A stretch of 64,000 bases of DNA, from contig NZ_CAJURR010000009.1 of the NCBI RefSeq assembly GCF_910589175.1, forward strand, positions 1 through 64,000, written 5' to 3'. The DNA is from an uncultured Lactobacillus sp. GTDB lineage: Bacteria; Bacillota; Bacilli; Lactobacillales; Lactobacillaceae. Positions 29,592 to 39,205 of this stretch are shown in pieces. Both the position numbers and the translations under genes were made by a program. How positions within the stretch are numbered: position 1 is the stretch's first letter; every line of letters starts with the position of its first letter. The notes below the pieces were generated by a model. The model had not been told where the DNA came from, did no database searches, and was given only the letters and a program-made list of their open reading frames with translations.

Positions 29592-30683
29592 TTATTTTTT
29601 TTCGCTTTTCTCATCGGAAGTATCTTTGTTTAATGGTACTTCCTTGTCCTGTTTTACCTTTTCAGGATTTTCCCGCTCTTCAATTGCTTTAGCATCAATT
29701 CCATAAGCTTCACGAACTTTTTCTTTTACTTCTTCGTAAACATCAGGATGCTCTTCTAGATATTGCTTAGCATTTTCACGGCCTTGTCCAATACGATCAT
29801 CACCATATGAATACCATGATCCAGCTTTCTTAATGATATCTTTATCAGCAGCCATATCAATTAACTCACCAGTTTGAGAAATTCCTTTACCATACATGAT
29901 ATCGACTTCTGCTACTTTAAATGGAGGCGCAACTTTATTTTTTACAACTTTTAATTTAACTCGGTTACCAATTACGTCCGATCCTTGCTTAATTTGCTCT
30001 GCTCTACGTACTTCTAGTCTAATCGTAGAGTAAAACTTCAAAGCGCGTCCACCAGGAGTAGTTTCTGGATTTCCAAACATAACCCCAACTTTTTCACGAA
30101 TTTGGTTAATGAAAACAGCAATAGTTTTAGTTTTAGAGATATTTCCTGAGAGTTTACGTAATGCCTGACTCATTAATCTAGCTTGTAAACCAACATGTGA
30201 ATCTCCCATATCACCATCAATTTCAGCTCGTGGCACTAAGGCTGCCACAGAATCCACAACTAAGATATCAATTGCACCACTGGCAATAAGAGTATCTGCA
30301 ATTTGTAAACCTTCTTCACCAGTGTTTGGTTGAGATAAAATTAAGGAATCAATATCAACACCTAATGCTTCGGCATAAGCAGGATCCATCGCATTTTCGG
30401 CATCAATATAAGCTGCTGTTCCTCCACGCTTTTGAACTTCTGCCACAGCATGAAGAGCCACAGTTGTTTTACCGGAACTTTCTGGTCCATATACTTCAAT
30501 AATTCGTCCGCGGGGATATCCACCAACTCCAAGAGCTGCATCTAAAGCTAGTGAACCGGAAGGAATAGTGGAAATTTGAGTGTCTACTTTTTCACCCATG
30601 CGCATAACTGCGCCTTTTCCAAAGTCTTTTTCAATCTTCTTTAAGGCAATGTCTAAAGCCTTCTTTTTATCATCTTTAGCCAA
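29592..30683 (-). CDS. recA: RecA recombinase
   Basis: 363 aa. Walker [10 protein letters not shown] begins at residue 66. The loop-1 segment [15 protein letters not shown] and the acidic, lysine-rich C-terminal tail are typical. The start is TTG at 30683, seven bases after GGAGG. RecA forms filaments on single-stranded DNA, drives strand exchange and triggers LexA self-cleavage. A TATAAT promoter and a LexA-type box lie upstream. In B. subtilis cinA lies between pgsA and recA; no cinA is present here. Confidence 0.98.
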   Translation of the reverse strand: MAKDDKKKALDIALKKIEKDFGKGAVMRMGEKVDTQISTIPSGSLALDAALGVGGYPRGRIIEVYGPESSGKTTVALHAVAEVQKRGGTAAYIDAENAMDPAYAEALGVDIDSLILSQPNTGEEGLQIADTLIASGAIDILVVDSVAALVPRAEIDGDMGDSHVGLQARLMSQALRKLSGNISKTKTIAVFINQIREKVGVMFGNPETTPGGRALKFYSTIRLEVRRAEQIKQGSDVIGNRVKLKVVKNKVAPPFKVAEVDIMYGKGISQTGELIDMAADKDIIKKAGSWYSYGDDRIGQGRENAKQYLEEHPDVYEEVKEKVREAYGIDAKAIEERENPEKVKQDKEVPLNKDTSDEKSEKK

Positions 30684-30702
30684 ATCTCTTCCTCCTTATT
30701 CC

Positions 30703-30764
30703 ATTTATAATAATTATACTTGGTTTGACTACCTAAAAGCAAGAAAAATACGAACTAGCGTTCA
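30703..30764 (-). promoter_or_regulatory. recA promoter with LexA (SOS) box
   Basis: Minus strand: CGAACTAGCGTTCA (30751-30764 on the plus strand; arms GAAC/GTTC) lies just upstream of TTGCTT, an 18-nt spacer and TATAAT. This is the usual place for autorepression by LexA. The outermost bases deviate from the consensus. Confidence 0.7.
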
Positions 30765-30813
30765 ATATTATATTTCTCTATTTTTTATTACGCATTTTTT
30801 ATTAATTTTTTTC

Positions 30814-30841
30814 AAAAAAAAGAAGCATCCCTGCTTCTTTT
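30814..30841 (-). terminator. Terminator of pgsA
   Basis: AAAGAAGCA and TGCTTCTTT arms around a 4-base loop, followed by eight T on the minus strand. It closes the ymfF-to-pgsA gene run before the recA promoter. Confidence 0.88.
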
Positions 30842-30845
30842 AATC

Positions 30846-31409
30846 TTAAATTTCACCTTTAAATACATCGCCGCTTTGCTTGAAGTAATCGTAACCAGAG
30901 TAAATAGTAAAGATTAAGCAAATGTACAATAAAATCGTACCGATGTAGTACACATCGCCAAGTAATAAGAAGATAATTGATAGCATTTGAGTAGTAGTTT
31001 TAATTTTACCAGGCATTTTCGCTGCTAAAACTTGTCCCTTATTTTCAGCTAAAATCAAACGTAAACCAGTGACAGCCAATTCACGACAAACAATAATAGC
31101 CACTACCCATGCAGGCGCTAAATTTAATGAAATTAAAAATACAAAAGCTGTCATCGTTAACATTTTATCTGCTAATGGATCAGCAAATTTTCCGAAGTTA
31201 GTAACTAAGTTTCTTGAACGAGCAATATGTCCATCCAAAAAATCAGTTATTGATGCCACCGCAAAAATTATAGCTGCTAACACATGAGACCAATAAATAT
31301 GTGCTCCTAGGAAAGTTGCACCGCCTGCTGGCCAATTAAAAATTAAGACTAGCATAAAAACTGGAATCATGAAAATTCTAAACATAGTTAATTTATTTGG
31401 TAAATTCAT
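30846..31409 (-). CDS. pgsA: CDP-diacylglycerol--glycerol-3-phosphate 3-phosphatidyltransferase
   Basis: 187 aa, membrane protein of the CDP-alcohol phosphatidyltransferase family. The signature aspartates lie in ITDFLDGHIARSRNLVTNFG and FADPLADK near residues 58-82. It makes phosphatidylglycerol phosphate, the first committed step to phosphatidylglycerol and cardiolipin. It overlaps the RodZ-like gene by one base (TAATG) and ends the operon. Confidence 0.96.
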   Translation of the reverse strand: MNLPNKLTMFRIFMIPVFMLVLIFNWPAGGATFLGAHIYWSHVLAAIIFAVASITDFLDGHIARSRNLVTNFGKFADPLADKMLTMTAFVFLISLNLAPAWVVAIIVCRELAVTGLRLILAENKGQVLAAKMPGKIKTTTQMLSIIFLLLGDVYYIGTILLYICLIFTIYSGYDYFKQSGDVFKGEI

Positions 31410-32458
31410 TAACGGTTACTTTGACCTCCATTATTTTGGGTAGTATTAGTTTGACCTTGTGTGTTCTGCGTATTTTGCGTATTGTTTTGAGTAGCTTGGC
31501 CATTTTGTGTATTTTGATTTTGTTGGTTTTGTTGTGTTTGAGTATTTACATTATTAGTTGAACGTTGAGTAGTTGCGCTACTTTGACGAGTACTACTGCT
31601 TTGGCTACTTTGATTGCTTTGTCCAGCAAACGTAAATCTAATTGTCATTGGAGAAGCTGGATTAGTTGCATTATGTGCATTTACCTTCTTACCAGCTAAA
31701 GTCAAAGTGGTTGACACACTGTTCCCCATTTGTACAGAAACATTGTTTACATTTTCTGGTAATTGAACTGAATGTTTCTCATTAGCTTTCAAAGTTCCTT
31801 GCCAAACAGAAGAACCGTTCACTAAAATTTGTGCCCAAACATCATTCTTAGTAGTACCCAAGGTTAAAGTTCGATCATTCTTCAATCCACTAACACGGTA
31901 ACTATTATTACCTAAACTAGAAATTTTAACTTCTGAGGTTGTAGTTTTTGAAGTTGATTTCTTCTTTGATGAAGTTTTAGATTTGGAAGATTGGATATGA
32001 GAAGAAACTGTCACATTCTCAGCTTGATTTGCTGACTGTTGATTAGTTCCAGTAAAGAAGCGAGTATAAACAATATAAACTACTAGAATTAATAGAACAA
32101 TACCAACTACTGTTGCAATTTGAGGTAAATAGTTACGCCATAGTCCTTTACGGCTATTAGTTGTCTCTTTAATTCTTTCGCTCTTATTGTCGATTGAATT
32201 TTCAACATATTCTTCTGGTTTTGCTTCAGGTACTTCAGATTTATAATCTGCTAACAATTCCTTGCCGTTAAGACCAACAACATCAGCAAATTGTCTAATA
32301 AAGGCTCTAACGTAAAAATCTCCAGGTAATTGATCAAAATCATCATTTTCAATTGCTGTAAGATACCGACGTTGAATCTTAGTTATTTTTTCTACATCTT
32401 CAATTGACATGCCCTTTGCCTTACGAGCACTGCGTAATTTATCTCCAATATCTGCCAT
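31409..32458 (-). CDS. rodZ: RodZ-like helix-turn-helix membrane protein (YmfM type)
   Basis: 349 aa. Residues 1-70 are a cytoplasmic helix-turn-helix (GDKLRSARKAKGMSIEDVEK). One membrane helix lies near 108-132. A Ser/Thr/Lys linker follows, then an external beta-rich DUF4115-type domain (about 170-270). The tail from about 275 is low complexity, almost only Gln, Asn, Thr and Ser. RodZ ties MreB to the wall-elongation machine in rods; the same layout and the place before pgsA match Bacillus YmfM. The tail is not part of the family core. Confidence 0.88.
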   Translation of the reverse strand: MADIGDKLRSARKAKGMSIEDVEKITKIQRRYLTAIENDDFDQLPGDFYVRAFIRQFADVVGLNGKELLADYKSEVPEAKPEEYVENSIDNKSERIKETTNSRKGLWRNYLPQIATVVGIVLLILVVYIVYTRFFTGTNQQSANQAENVTVSSHIQSSKSKTSSKKKSTSKTTTSEVKISSLGNNSYRVSGLKNDRTLTLGTTKNDVWAQILVNGSSVWQGTLKANEKHSVQLPENVNNVSVQMGNSVSTTLTLAGKKVNAHNATNPASPMTIRFTFAGQSNQSSQSSSTRQSSATTQRSTNNVNTQTQQNQQNQNTQNGQATQNNTQNTQNTQGQTNTTQNNGGQSNR

Positions 32459-32516
32459 AATATCCTCTCAACTTTTTGCAATAATTCAAATATGAGTATA
32501 CCAAACTAATCAACCA

Positions 32517-33245
32517 TTAAACAAGCCAGCCACCATCGACATAAATAGTTTGTCCAGTTAAATAGTCTGAACGTTCATCAAGTAAATTTTCTACCCAAAA
32601 AGATATATCTTTTGGATCTGCTAATCTTCCTGCAGGAATTTCATTTTTAACTTCGTTTAAAGTTTCATCATCAAAAATTGCATTCATAGGAGTATCAACT
32701 GCTCCAGGAGCAATTACATTTACAGTTAAATTAGCCGATGCCACCTCACGTGCATACCCTTGTACAAAGCTTGATAATCCACCTTTACTGGCGCTATATA
32801 CACTTTCTAGCGCACTTGCTTGTCCTCCATACACAGATCCAATAAATATTATTCGGCCATGTGCCTGCTTTAAAAGCTGGGATTCTAAAAGGGAAGTTAT
32901 CTTTATCGGAGCTAATAAATTAATTTGAATAATCTTCTCAATTTCATCTAATTTTTGACTTCCAAGAAACTGATAATTAGTAATTCCTTGTGTAAAAATC
33001 ACAGCATTTATTGGTAAGAGGTTTGATACTATTTTTTTTATCACATCATCTTCAGCCAAAAAATTTAATTTTAATGAAAAAAATTCTTGGTCTGGATAGT
33101 TTTCAATGAATTCCTGTACCATTTTACCGGCTTCTTGTTGGTTATGATTGTAATGAATATATAAAGACCAGCCATTTGCAGCCATATTTTCTGCAATAGC
33201 TCTGCCTATTCCACCAGTTGCTCCGAAAATTATTGCACGCTTCAT
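32517..33245 (-). CDS. ymfI: YmfI-type short-chain dehydrogenase
   Basis: 242 aa. The cofactor loop GATGGIGRAIAENMAANG is near residue 8, and the catalytic Ser, Tyr-x-x-x-Lys in YSASKGGLSSFVQGYAREVA is near 157. The fold is FabG-like, but position in ymfF-ymfH-ymfI-rodZ-pgsA marks it as YmfI. In B. subtilis YmfI reduces the 5-aminopentanone on elongation factor P. Whether the same substrate applies here is inferred from synteny. It abuts ymfH directly. Confidence 0.88.
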   Translation of the reverse strand: MKRAIIFGATGGIGRAIAENMAANGWSLYIHYNHNQQEAGKMVQEFIENYPDQEFFSLKLNFLAEDDVIKKIVSNLLPINAVIFTQGITNYQFLGSQKLDEIEKIIQINLLAPIKITSLLESQLLKQAHGRIIFIGSVYGGQASALESVYSASKGGLSSFVQGYAREVASANLTVNVIAPGAVDTPMNAIFDDETLNEVKNEIPAGRLADPKDISFWVENLLDERSDYLTGQTIYVDGGWLV

Positions 33246-34481
33246 TTAGTTAGCTTCCTCTTTACCTTTTAAAGTTGTAGTAAATATATCACTTTTATCC
33301 AATATATTTTCAACAGCTGTATAAAATTCATTAAAACTTAAAGATTGAATTGCTTGAGCTGCCGAATTAAAATTGGCATTTTCAAGTCCATATTCTGCTT
33401 CTTCAATAGCAATTGTACTAAGATCATCAAATTCTCTAATAGTCTGTGCCAATGCTTCCTTCTTTTGAAATACGAACGACTCTTCCGTGACTGGAACTTC
33501 CAAGAGTTGGCTCTTAATATTCTTTAAAAACAAATCCGGTTTACTTGAAGCGCCGATAATTGTAGCAAAATTACCCGCAGTCGTATATGAAACCTGTAGT
33601 TCCATCGGTGAATTTAAAATACCTTGTTTTTGCATCTTTTCAAACCAAGGACTAGTCACTCCTAGCTTTGCCTGGAGCATCATCTCAAAGATACTTTGTG
33701 CTGTATTATTTTCCAAACCTACTTTTTTAAAGTCAGGTAGTTTTATTCCTATACCAACCCTAGAAGTAATTAAATCAGACTCAATAATTTTATTATGCTC
33801 TTTTTGAGAATTTACAATGGATAATTTTTTAGGTGCAACTTTTTTAGAAATTAAATATTTACTCTCAAGTTTCCCTACCTCACGTAAAATTTCTTTAGTT
33901 TGGTTTTCACTGAATCCACCACAAGCAACAAATTCCATCCGACAACTAACATAGTTATTGTCATAAATTTCTTGTAAAATTTCTGGCGTCATTTTTTTCA
34001 AACTAGATTTTGTACCGGTTAAATCTTCTGCCAAATTTGTTTTTGGAAACATCATTTGCATTAGCTCATAATTTACTTGCCAGTTAGGATCATCTTGGCA
34101 CATTGCTAATTCTTGAGCAATAATTTTTGATTCTTTAGCAACATTGCTTTTGTTAAAATGTGTTGTTCCGACTAATTCAAAAATTAATGGTAAAACCTGA
34201 CGCCAATGTTCAGTAAAGCTCGCATAAAACATCGTTTCATTATATGTAGTAAACGCATTCGTAGAAGCTCCAAGTTCTTCAAAACGTTGTGAAATGTCAC
34301 CATCTTTTTTAGTAAATAACTTATGTTCTAAAAAATGTGCTCCACCACATAAATTTTGAGGGTCACTGCCTCCAAAATCTACAATTATTCCCATAAATTT
34401 TTGCGCAAAAAGTGGTCTCCTAATTACTTTTGCACGAAATCCAGACTTGTATTCTCTAGTTGTTACATCTAATTTTTTCAT
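33246..34481 (-). CDS. ymfH: M16-family peptidase YmfH
   Basis: 411 aa from the ATG at 34481, which overlaps the ymfF stop (ATGA); a TTG three codons upstream is possible. The inverted zinc motif HFLEH at about 49-53, preceded by GGA, is the active site of M16 (insulinase-like) peptidases. It pairs with ymfF, which lacks the motif. The arrangement resembles two-chain M16 processing peptidases, one catalytic and one not. The substrate is unknown. Confidence 0.9.
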   Translation of the reverse strand: MKKLDVTTREYKSGFRAKVIRRPLFAQKFMGIIVDFGGSDPQNLCGGAHFLEHKLFTKKDGDISQRFEELGASTNAFTTYNETMFYASFTEHWRQVLPLIFELVGTTHFNKSNVAKESKIIAQELAMCQDDPNWQVNYELMQMMFPKTNLAEDLTGTKSSLKKMTPEILQEIYDNNYVSCRMEFVACGGFSENQTKEILREVGKLESKYLISKKVAPKKLSIVNSQKEHNKIIESDLITSRVGIGIKLPDFKKVGLENNTAQSIFEMMLQAKLGVTSPWFEKMQKQGILNSPMELQVSYTTAGNFATIIGASSKPDLFLKNIKSQLLEVPVTEESFVFQKKEALAQTIREFDDLSTIAIEEAEYGLENANFNSAAQAIQSLSFNEFYTAVENILDKSDIFTTTLKGKEEAN

Positions 34482-35692
34482 TTTAAACAATAGCTTTCGT
34501 TAAAGTATAATTTTTGGCTGAATTCAACTAATTTATCTATCTTAAAGTGATCCACCTCAGTAATTCTCTGTGCAAAAGTATAATCATGCCCTCTTAGAGC
34601 ATTGGCTAACATTTGAATCAAAATTAAATCTTGGCGATCAGTACTAATTTGGTAGTTACGCTTTAAGGCAGATTTGGCCTTAGAGAAAATCCCCTCATCT
34701 ACTTTTCCATCCTGCACTGCCTTTACACCCATTTTAATCGCTCTAGAAGCAGCTGCTATCTTATCTTTAGAAATCCCTGTACTAATCAAAAATAGCGAAT
34801 TATTGAGATAATTAGTAGCATCAATTGCATATGTCGCTCCTAGTTTTTTTCTAACTTCAGTAAATAGCTTCGAGGATTCATCCCCAGCAAGATACTCTCC
34901 TAAAAATAACCCACCAAATTGTTTTAAATATACTGGAAGAGATTGATCATAACCATACCCAATTAGAAGCTGGGCTTGTTCACTCTTAAATTGTATTTCT
35001 CTTTCAATTGGATTTTCTTCTGCAGGAAGCGACAAAGTAGAAACTACAAAATCATCAAAATAACCGGGCCAATCAAGTTGTGCTTGAACTAAATCAGTTA
35101 AGCTATCAGGATCTTGTGCTTGCCCTAAGCAAAAAGCGGGAGCATTTTTTAACGTATTAAAAAATGACTTAATTTCTTCTAAACTAGTGTTTTTGAGTGT
35201 CTTTTCATCCCCAAAAACACTATCTTGGTAACTAGGCATATTTCGGTACCAAGTATTAAAAAATCCACTTAAAGAAACATTTGCTGGCAGTTCATAATAT
35301 TGTTTTCTTTCTTGCTCGAGTTGCCTTTTTGCTAATTCTAGTAATTGATCATCAAAAAGGGGTTCTTTTATCACCTTAAAGAAAGCATCCATTATTACTT
35401 CATAATTATAGTCAGGATCTAAGATTTCACGTGGTTCAACGAAATTTATAGTGTAAAAAACGACGATTTGATTTCCAAATACTTCAGGGAAAACTTGCAA
35501 ACTCGCATTATAAAGGTTAGAAAAAGTTTTTGCCTGTAAGTTTATGCCCGGAAATTCTTTACTGGCATTGCTTTGCATACATGCTAAGATATTCGCCAAT
35601 GCCAGTGTTTTTTTATCTAAAGGTAAACGTAAAAAACAGCCCAACGTGGCTGTTTTAAATTTTAAATTATGGTCAATTCTAATATTTGTCAT
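34478..35692 (-). CDS. ymfF: M16-like peptidase homologue YmfF, no zinc motif
   Basis: 404 aa, M16 fold by overall similarity and by pairing with ymfH. No HxxEH is present in the N-terminal domain, where the sequence runs LANILACMQSNASKEFPGIN, so it is probably non-catalytic. In related heterodimeric M16 enzymes the inactive subunit helps bind substrate. The stop overlaps the ymfH start by 4 nt. It starts 2 nt after ftsK, so one transcript from ftsK through pgsA is plausible. Confidence 0.88.
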   Translation of the reverse strand: MTNIRIDHNLKFKTATLGCFLRLPLDKKTLALANILACMQSNASKEFPGINLQAKTFSNLYNASLQVFPEVFGNQIVVFYTINFVEPREILDPDYNYEVIMDAFFKVIKEPLFDDQLLELAKRQLEQERKQYYELPANVSLSGFFNTWYRNMPSYQDSVFGDEKTLKNTSLEEIKSFFNTLKNAPAFCLGQAQDPDSLTDLVQAQLDWPGYFDDFVVSTLSLPAEENPIEREIQFKSEQAQLLIGYGYDQSLPVYLKQFGGLFLGEYLAGDESSKLFTEVRKKLGATYAIDATNYLNNSLFLISTGISKDKIAAASRAIKMGVKAVQDGKVDEGIFSKAKSALKRNYQISTDRQDLILIQMLANALRGHDYTFAQRITEVDHFKIDKLVEFSQKLYFNESYCLK

Positions 35693-35694
35693 AA

Positions 35695-38118
35695 TTACTG
35701 GTCATCATCCTTTTCTGGTGGAATAAGCACTTGTCTAGGTTTTGATCCCTCTGATGGTCCCACAATTCCTTTGGCTTCCATTTCGTCTACAATTCTTGCA
35801 GCTCTATTATAGCCAATCCTAAATCGGCGTTGGAGCATCGACACACTTGCTGATTGTTGCTTTCTCACTAAGGCTACTGCCTGATCATAAAATTCATCTT
35901 CAGGCTCATCTTCGTTCTCAGCTTGGCCTTCAGAATCATTTTTCGAAGGAATCATATCTTCGTTATAGACTGCCTCTTGTTGGTCCTTTACCCAGGATAC
36001 TATTTTTTCCACCTCAGTTACAGAGATATACGCTCCCTGAACCCGTTCAGGTTTAGCAGCACCAATTGGCAAGAAGAGCATATCTCCGCGTCCTAGAAGT
36101 TTTTCAGCACCAACTTGATCTAAAATAGTTCGCGAATCTACTCCACTAGAAACAGCAAAGGAGATTCTTGAAGGAACATTTGCCTTAATTAACCCAGTGA
36201 TGACATCAACACTAGGTCTTTGAGTTGCTAAAATCATGTGAATACCTGCTGCTCGCGCCATCTGAGCTAAACGAACAATTGCATCTTCTACATCATGTCC
36301 GGCAACCATCATTAAATCACTTAACTCATCAACGATCACTACAATATACGGCAACTTTTCCATTACTGAATTATTTTTATCGGCATTATTTTCAGCTACT
36401 TTTTGATTGTATTCAGTAATATTCCGAACGCCTCCAGCAGCAAAAAGTTGGTAGCGTCTTTCCATTTCTTTAACAGTCTTACGTAAGGCATTCGTTGCTA
36501 ATTTTGCATCTGTCACAACAGGAATTAACAAATGAGGAATCCCATTATATACAGAAAGTTCAACCATTTTTGGATCAATTAGTACTAATTTTACATCCTC
36601 AGGGTAAGCCTTCATCAAGACACTAGTAATAATTGTATTAATTGCAACGGACTTACCAGATCCAGTAGATCCTGCAATTAACAAGTGTGGCATCTTCCGT
36701 AAATCTGCTGAAATTACTTTTCCCTCAACATCTTTACCTAATGGTACATCAAGCGAAATCTCTTTTGATTTTGCATCTTGATGAGCCATAACATCTTTAA
36801 ATGAAACGGCAGAAGTAGTTCGATTAGGTACTTCAATACCAATTAATGGTTTACCTGGAATTGGGGCTTCAATACGGATATCTTTTGCAGCTAAAGCCAA
36901 AGCAAGATCGTCAGCTAAGTTTACAATTTTACTTACTTTCACCCCAACTGCTGGCTGGACTTCATACCGAGTGACTGTTGGACCTAATACAGCTTTTTTT
37001 ACGATAACATGCACGCCAAAACTCTTAAAAGTTGACTCTAAAACTTCTGTATTTTTCTGAATTAGAGCCTTGTCTTGACTCTGATCTACATTTTTTATAG
37101 GTGACAATAGATTAATTGGTGGTTTTTTATAGTTAGGGTTCTTTGACTGAGTAGTTTGTTTTGTCTCCAAATCCCCATGATCAATATCTTGAAGCTCTTG
37201 TTTCATCTTTTGGTCTTCTTCAGCGTAAGAATGTGAAGCTGGCAAATCGTCTATAACCTTATCCTCAACTTCTGTTGATACCGGGGTACTTTCTTGCGAG
37301 ATTTCAATTGGTGGTTCAAACTCGGGTCTACTTTCTTCCTTAACTTTATTAGAAGACACCGGTTCATTATTAAAATCCGCCATACTTGGAAAAATATCGT
37401 CATGATTATCTAAAGGATCAGTTAGTTTTTCTCGATTATTTAATTTTTCTTGCTTATTTTGTTCATGTTTTTCAACTAAATCGCTGTATTTACTTTTTAA
37501 AGCCTCTCCAGCATCTTTATTCTTCTCAATTACTAATTGTGAGCCTTTTTGGAAACCGGACAGCAACGTAGCAAATTTTACGTTACAAATCATTAAAATG
37601 CCGATTAGCATCATTAACAAAGAGATTACTTCAGATCCTATGGTCCCTAAAATTGGAAAAACAAGTTGATAAAACATGCTTCCAATAAAGCCTCCACCAA
37701 CTTTAGTCGTAATCTGGGCCCGGGAAAATTCTTCACCAATTGATGTCAAAAAAGCATTTACAAATCCCTGGTGAATCATCATTTGATTAAAAACGCGAGA
37801 ACTTTCCCAAAGGAGTAAGCCCAAGTAAAATACACCTAACCCGCTCCCACGCTTCAAGCTAAAATGCGGGGGTTGATTATAAATAACCATCACTAGGCCA
37901 AACAAACCAAGAATAATGCTAGCTAAATAGTGGCTATCACCAACAAAAAATCGAATTAAATTAATTAGTTGTTGACTAAATAAACCGAAATGAACGCAAC
38001 TTAAAACTGCTACTAAAACAAGTACTATTCCAGTAATAACCCAGTCCATACTTTGCTTTTTCTTTTTAGTAGTTGTTTTTTTCTTTTTTGTTGCCCTGCG
38101 TTTTCGCTTTTTAGCCAT
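35695..38118 (-). CDS. ftsK: FtsK/SpoIIIE DNA translocase
   Basis: 807 aa from the ATG at 38118, with AAGGTG upstream. A very basic N-terminus, about four membrane helices to residue 175, a charged linker, then the motor with Walker A GSTGSGKSVAIN near 481 and Walker B VVIVDELSDLMM near 600. A C-terminal gamma winged helix (SVSMLQRRFRIGYNRAARIV) reads polar DNA motifs. It clears chromosomal DNA from the closing septum and helps dimer resolution. It heads the run to pgsA, as in Bacillus. Confidence 0.96.
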   Translation of the reverse strand: MAKKRKRRATKKKKTTTKKKKQSMDWVITGIVLVLVAVLSCVHFGLFSQQLINLIRFFVGDSHYLASIILGLFGLVMVIYNQPPHFSLKRGSGLGVFYLGLLLWESSRVFNQMMIHQGFVNAFLTSIGEEFSRAQITTKVGGGFIGSMFYQLVFPILGTIGSEVISLLMMLIGILMICNVKFATLLSGFQKGSQLVIEKNKDAGEALKSKYSDLVEKHEQNKQEKLNNREKLTDPLDNHDDIFPSMADFNNEPVSSNKVKEESRPEFEPPIEISQESTPVSTEVEDKVIDDLPASHSYAEEDQKMKQELQDIDHGDLETKQTTQSKNPNYKKPPINLLSPIKNVDQSQDKALIQKNTEVLESTFKSFGVHVIVKKAVLGPTVTRYEVQPAVGVKVSKIVNLADDLALALAAKDIRIEAPIPGKPLIGIEVPNRTTSAVSFKDVMAHQDAKSKEISLDVPLGKDVEGKVISADLRKMPHLLIAGSTGSGKSVAINTIITSVLMKAYPEDVKLVLIDPKMVELSVYNGIPHLLIPVVTDAKLATNALRKTVKEMERRYQLFAAGGVRNITEYNQKVAENNADKNNSVMEKLPYIVVIVDELSDLMMVAGHDVEDAIVRLAQMARAAGIHMILATQRPSVDVITGLIKANVPSRISFAVSSGVDSRTILDQVGAEKLLGRGDMLFLPIGAAKPERVQGAYISVTEVEKIVSWVKDQQEAVYNEDMIPSKNDSEGQAENEDEPEDEFYDQAVALVRKQQSASVSMLQRRFRIGYNRAARIVDEMEAKGIVGPSEGSKPRQVLIPPEKDDDQ

Positions 38119-38139
38119 CAAGACACCTTCTCAATCTTT

Positions 38140-38574
38140 TTATTTATCATCTTTATCTTTTTGATTATTCTTATTTAACTCGTTAAAATTCGACTTAAAA
38201 CTAAGGTTAACTGGGTGGTCTAAAGTTAATTGGGTAATTTCATAAGTCAAAGTTTCGATTTCTTCAACTAAAGGTCTAGAAAGTAGTTGATAATCTGACG
38301 GTTCTAAATCTGAACCATCCCCAAAATAATCAACAAATTGAACTACTCTAGTAATTACCCCACTAACTGTAAAGTCTCCTGGAGAAGGTGCTACTTCAAA
38401 AGGAACAGCAATTTCAAAATATTTACCGTTCTTGCCTTCATCTTGACTGCCGTCTTCTAAATCTTGGTAGACCTGTCTTAATGAAACATTAACTTCATTT
38501 TTTACCATTTGTTCATCATTTAAATCGTAGTGGAAAGAACGAACTACGATTGGAGTCATATTTTTAAAATCCAT
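38140..38574 (-). CDS. DUF1149 family protein
   Basis: 144 aa, soluble and acidic, with no signal peptide. The overall pattern (VRSFHYDLNDEQMVKNEVNV near the start; FEIAVPFEVAPSPGDFTVSG in the middle) resembles DUF1149 of lactobacilli and streptococci. Structures of this family look SecB-like, which suggests binding of unfolded proteins, but no function is shown. It lies 18 nt upstream of ftsK and one base after trmL on the same strand. Confidence 0.75.
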   Translation of the reverse strand: MDFKNMTPIVVRSFHYDLNDEQMVKNEVNVSLRQVYQDLEDGSQDEGKNGKYFEIAVPFEVAPSPGDFTVSGVITRVVQFVDYFGDGSDLEPSDYQLLSRPLVEEIETLTYEITQLTLDHPVNLSFKSNFNELNKNNQKDKDDK

Positions 38575-38575
38575 C

Positions 38576-39133
38576 TTAATTATCTCCTAAATTTCTTTCA
38601 TAACGTTCTGGACGATTGTAATTATCCTTTAACTTATCATTTTCATAGTGATGGCTCTTTTCCATATTTGGAAAACCTTGTTGTCTTAAAGCTTCTAACA
38701 GAACCATAGCAACTGAATTTGATAAATTATAACAACGAATATTATCGGACATTGGAATTCTAAGATTCCGGTCATAATATTCTCTCATAAAAGTTTCTGG
38801 CAAGCCTGTTGTCTCCTTACCAAAAACAAAATAATAATCTTTATTAGGATCGGTATAGTCGACTTGAGCATAATTTTTCGAAGAAAACTTTGAAATTAAG
38901 TACATTTCATCATTTGGACCAAGTGTATTCAAAAAAGCTTCTAAATCATCATGCATTCGAATATCAACTTTATCCCAATAATCTAAACCGGCACGCTTCA
39001 TTTTTTTATTATCAATCTGAAAGCCTAGCGGTTCGATTAAATCTAAAACTGTATTAGTACCTGCACAAGTACGAGCAATATTTCCCGTATTTGCTGGCAT
39101 CAATGGTTCATAAAGTACAACGTGATTTGTCAT
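38576..39133 (-). CDS. trmL: tRNA (cytidine(34)-2'-O)-methyltransferase
   Basis: 185 aa from the ATG at 39133, with GAGGAG upstream. A longer reading would include the upstream terminator and is rejected. It has a SPOUT (trefoil knot) fold: NTGNIARTCAGTN near residue 15, FGKETTGLPE near 100 and IRCYNLSNSVAMVLLEALRQ near 125 form the SAM knot. TrmL methylates the wobble base of tRNA-Leu isoacceptors. The product of the lactobacillar enzyme has not been tested here; family match is strong. Confidence 0.93.
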   Translation of the reverse strand: MTNHVVLYEPLMPANTGNIARTCAGTNTVLDLIEPLGFQIDNKKMKRAGLDYWDKVDIRMHDDLEAFLNTLGPNDEMYLISKFSSKNYAQVDYTDPNKDYYFVFGKETTGLPETFMREYYDRNLRIPMSDNIRCYNLSNSVAMVLLEALRQQGFPNMEKSHHYENDKLKDNYNRPERYERNLGDN

Positions 39134-39148
39134 AAGAAACTCCTCTTG

Positions 39149-39187
39149 TAAAAAAACGCAGCACCTGTAATATGGCAAGTACCACGC
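39149..39187 (-). terminator. Terminator of the AI-2E-family gene
   Basis: On the minus strand GCGTGGTACTTG pairs with CAGGTGCTGCGT over 12 bp (several G-U) around an 8-base loop, followed by TTTTTTT. It ends 16 nt before the trmL ATG. Confidence 0.75.
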
Positions 39188-39205
39188 TTAATTCTATCTT
39201 CAATT

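Noticed and set aside
33487..33807. 106-aa plus-strand open frame inside ymfH
   Set aside because: Antisense frame of a conserved gene without ribosome site or domain.
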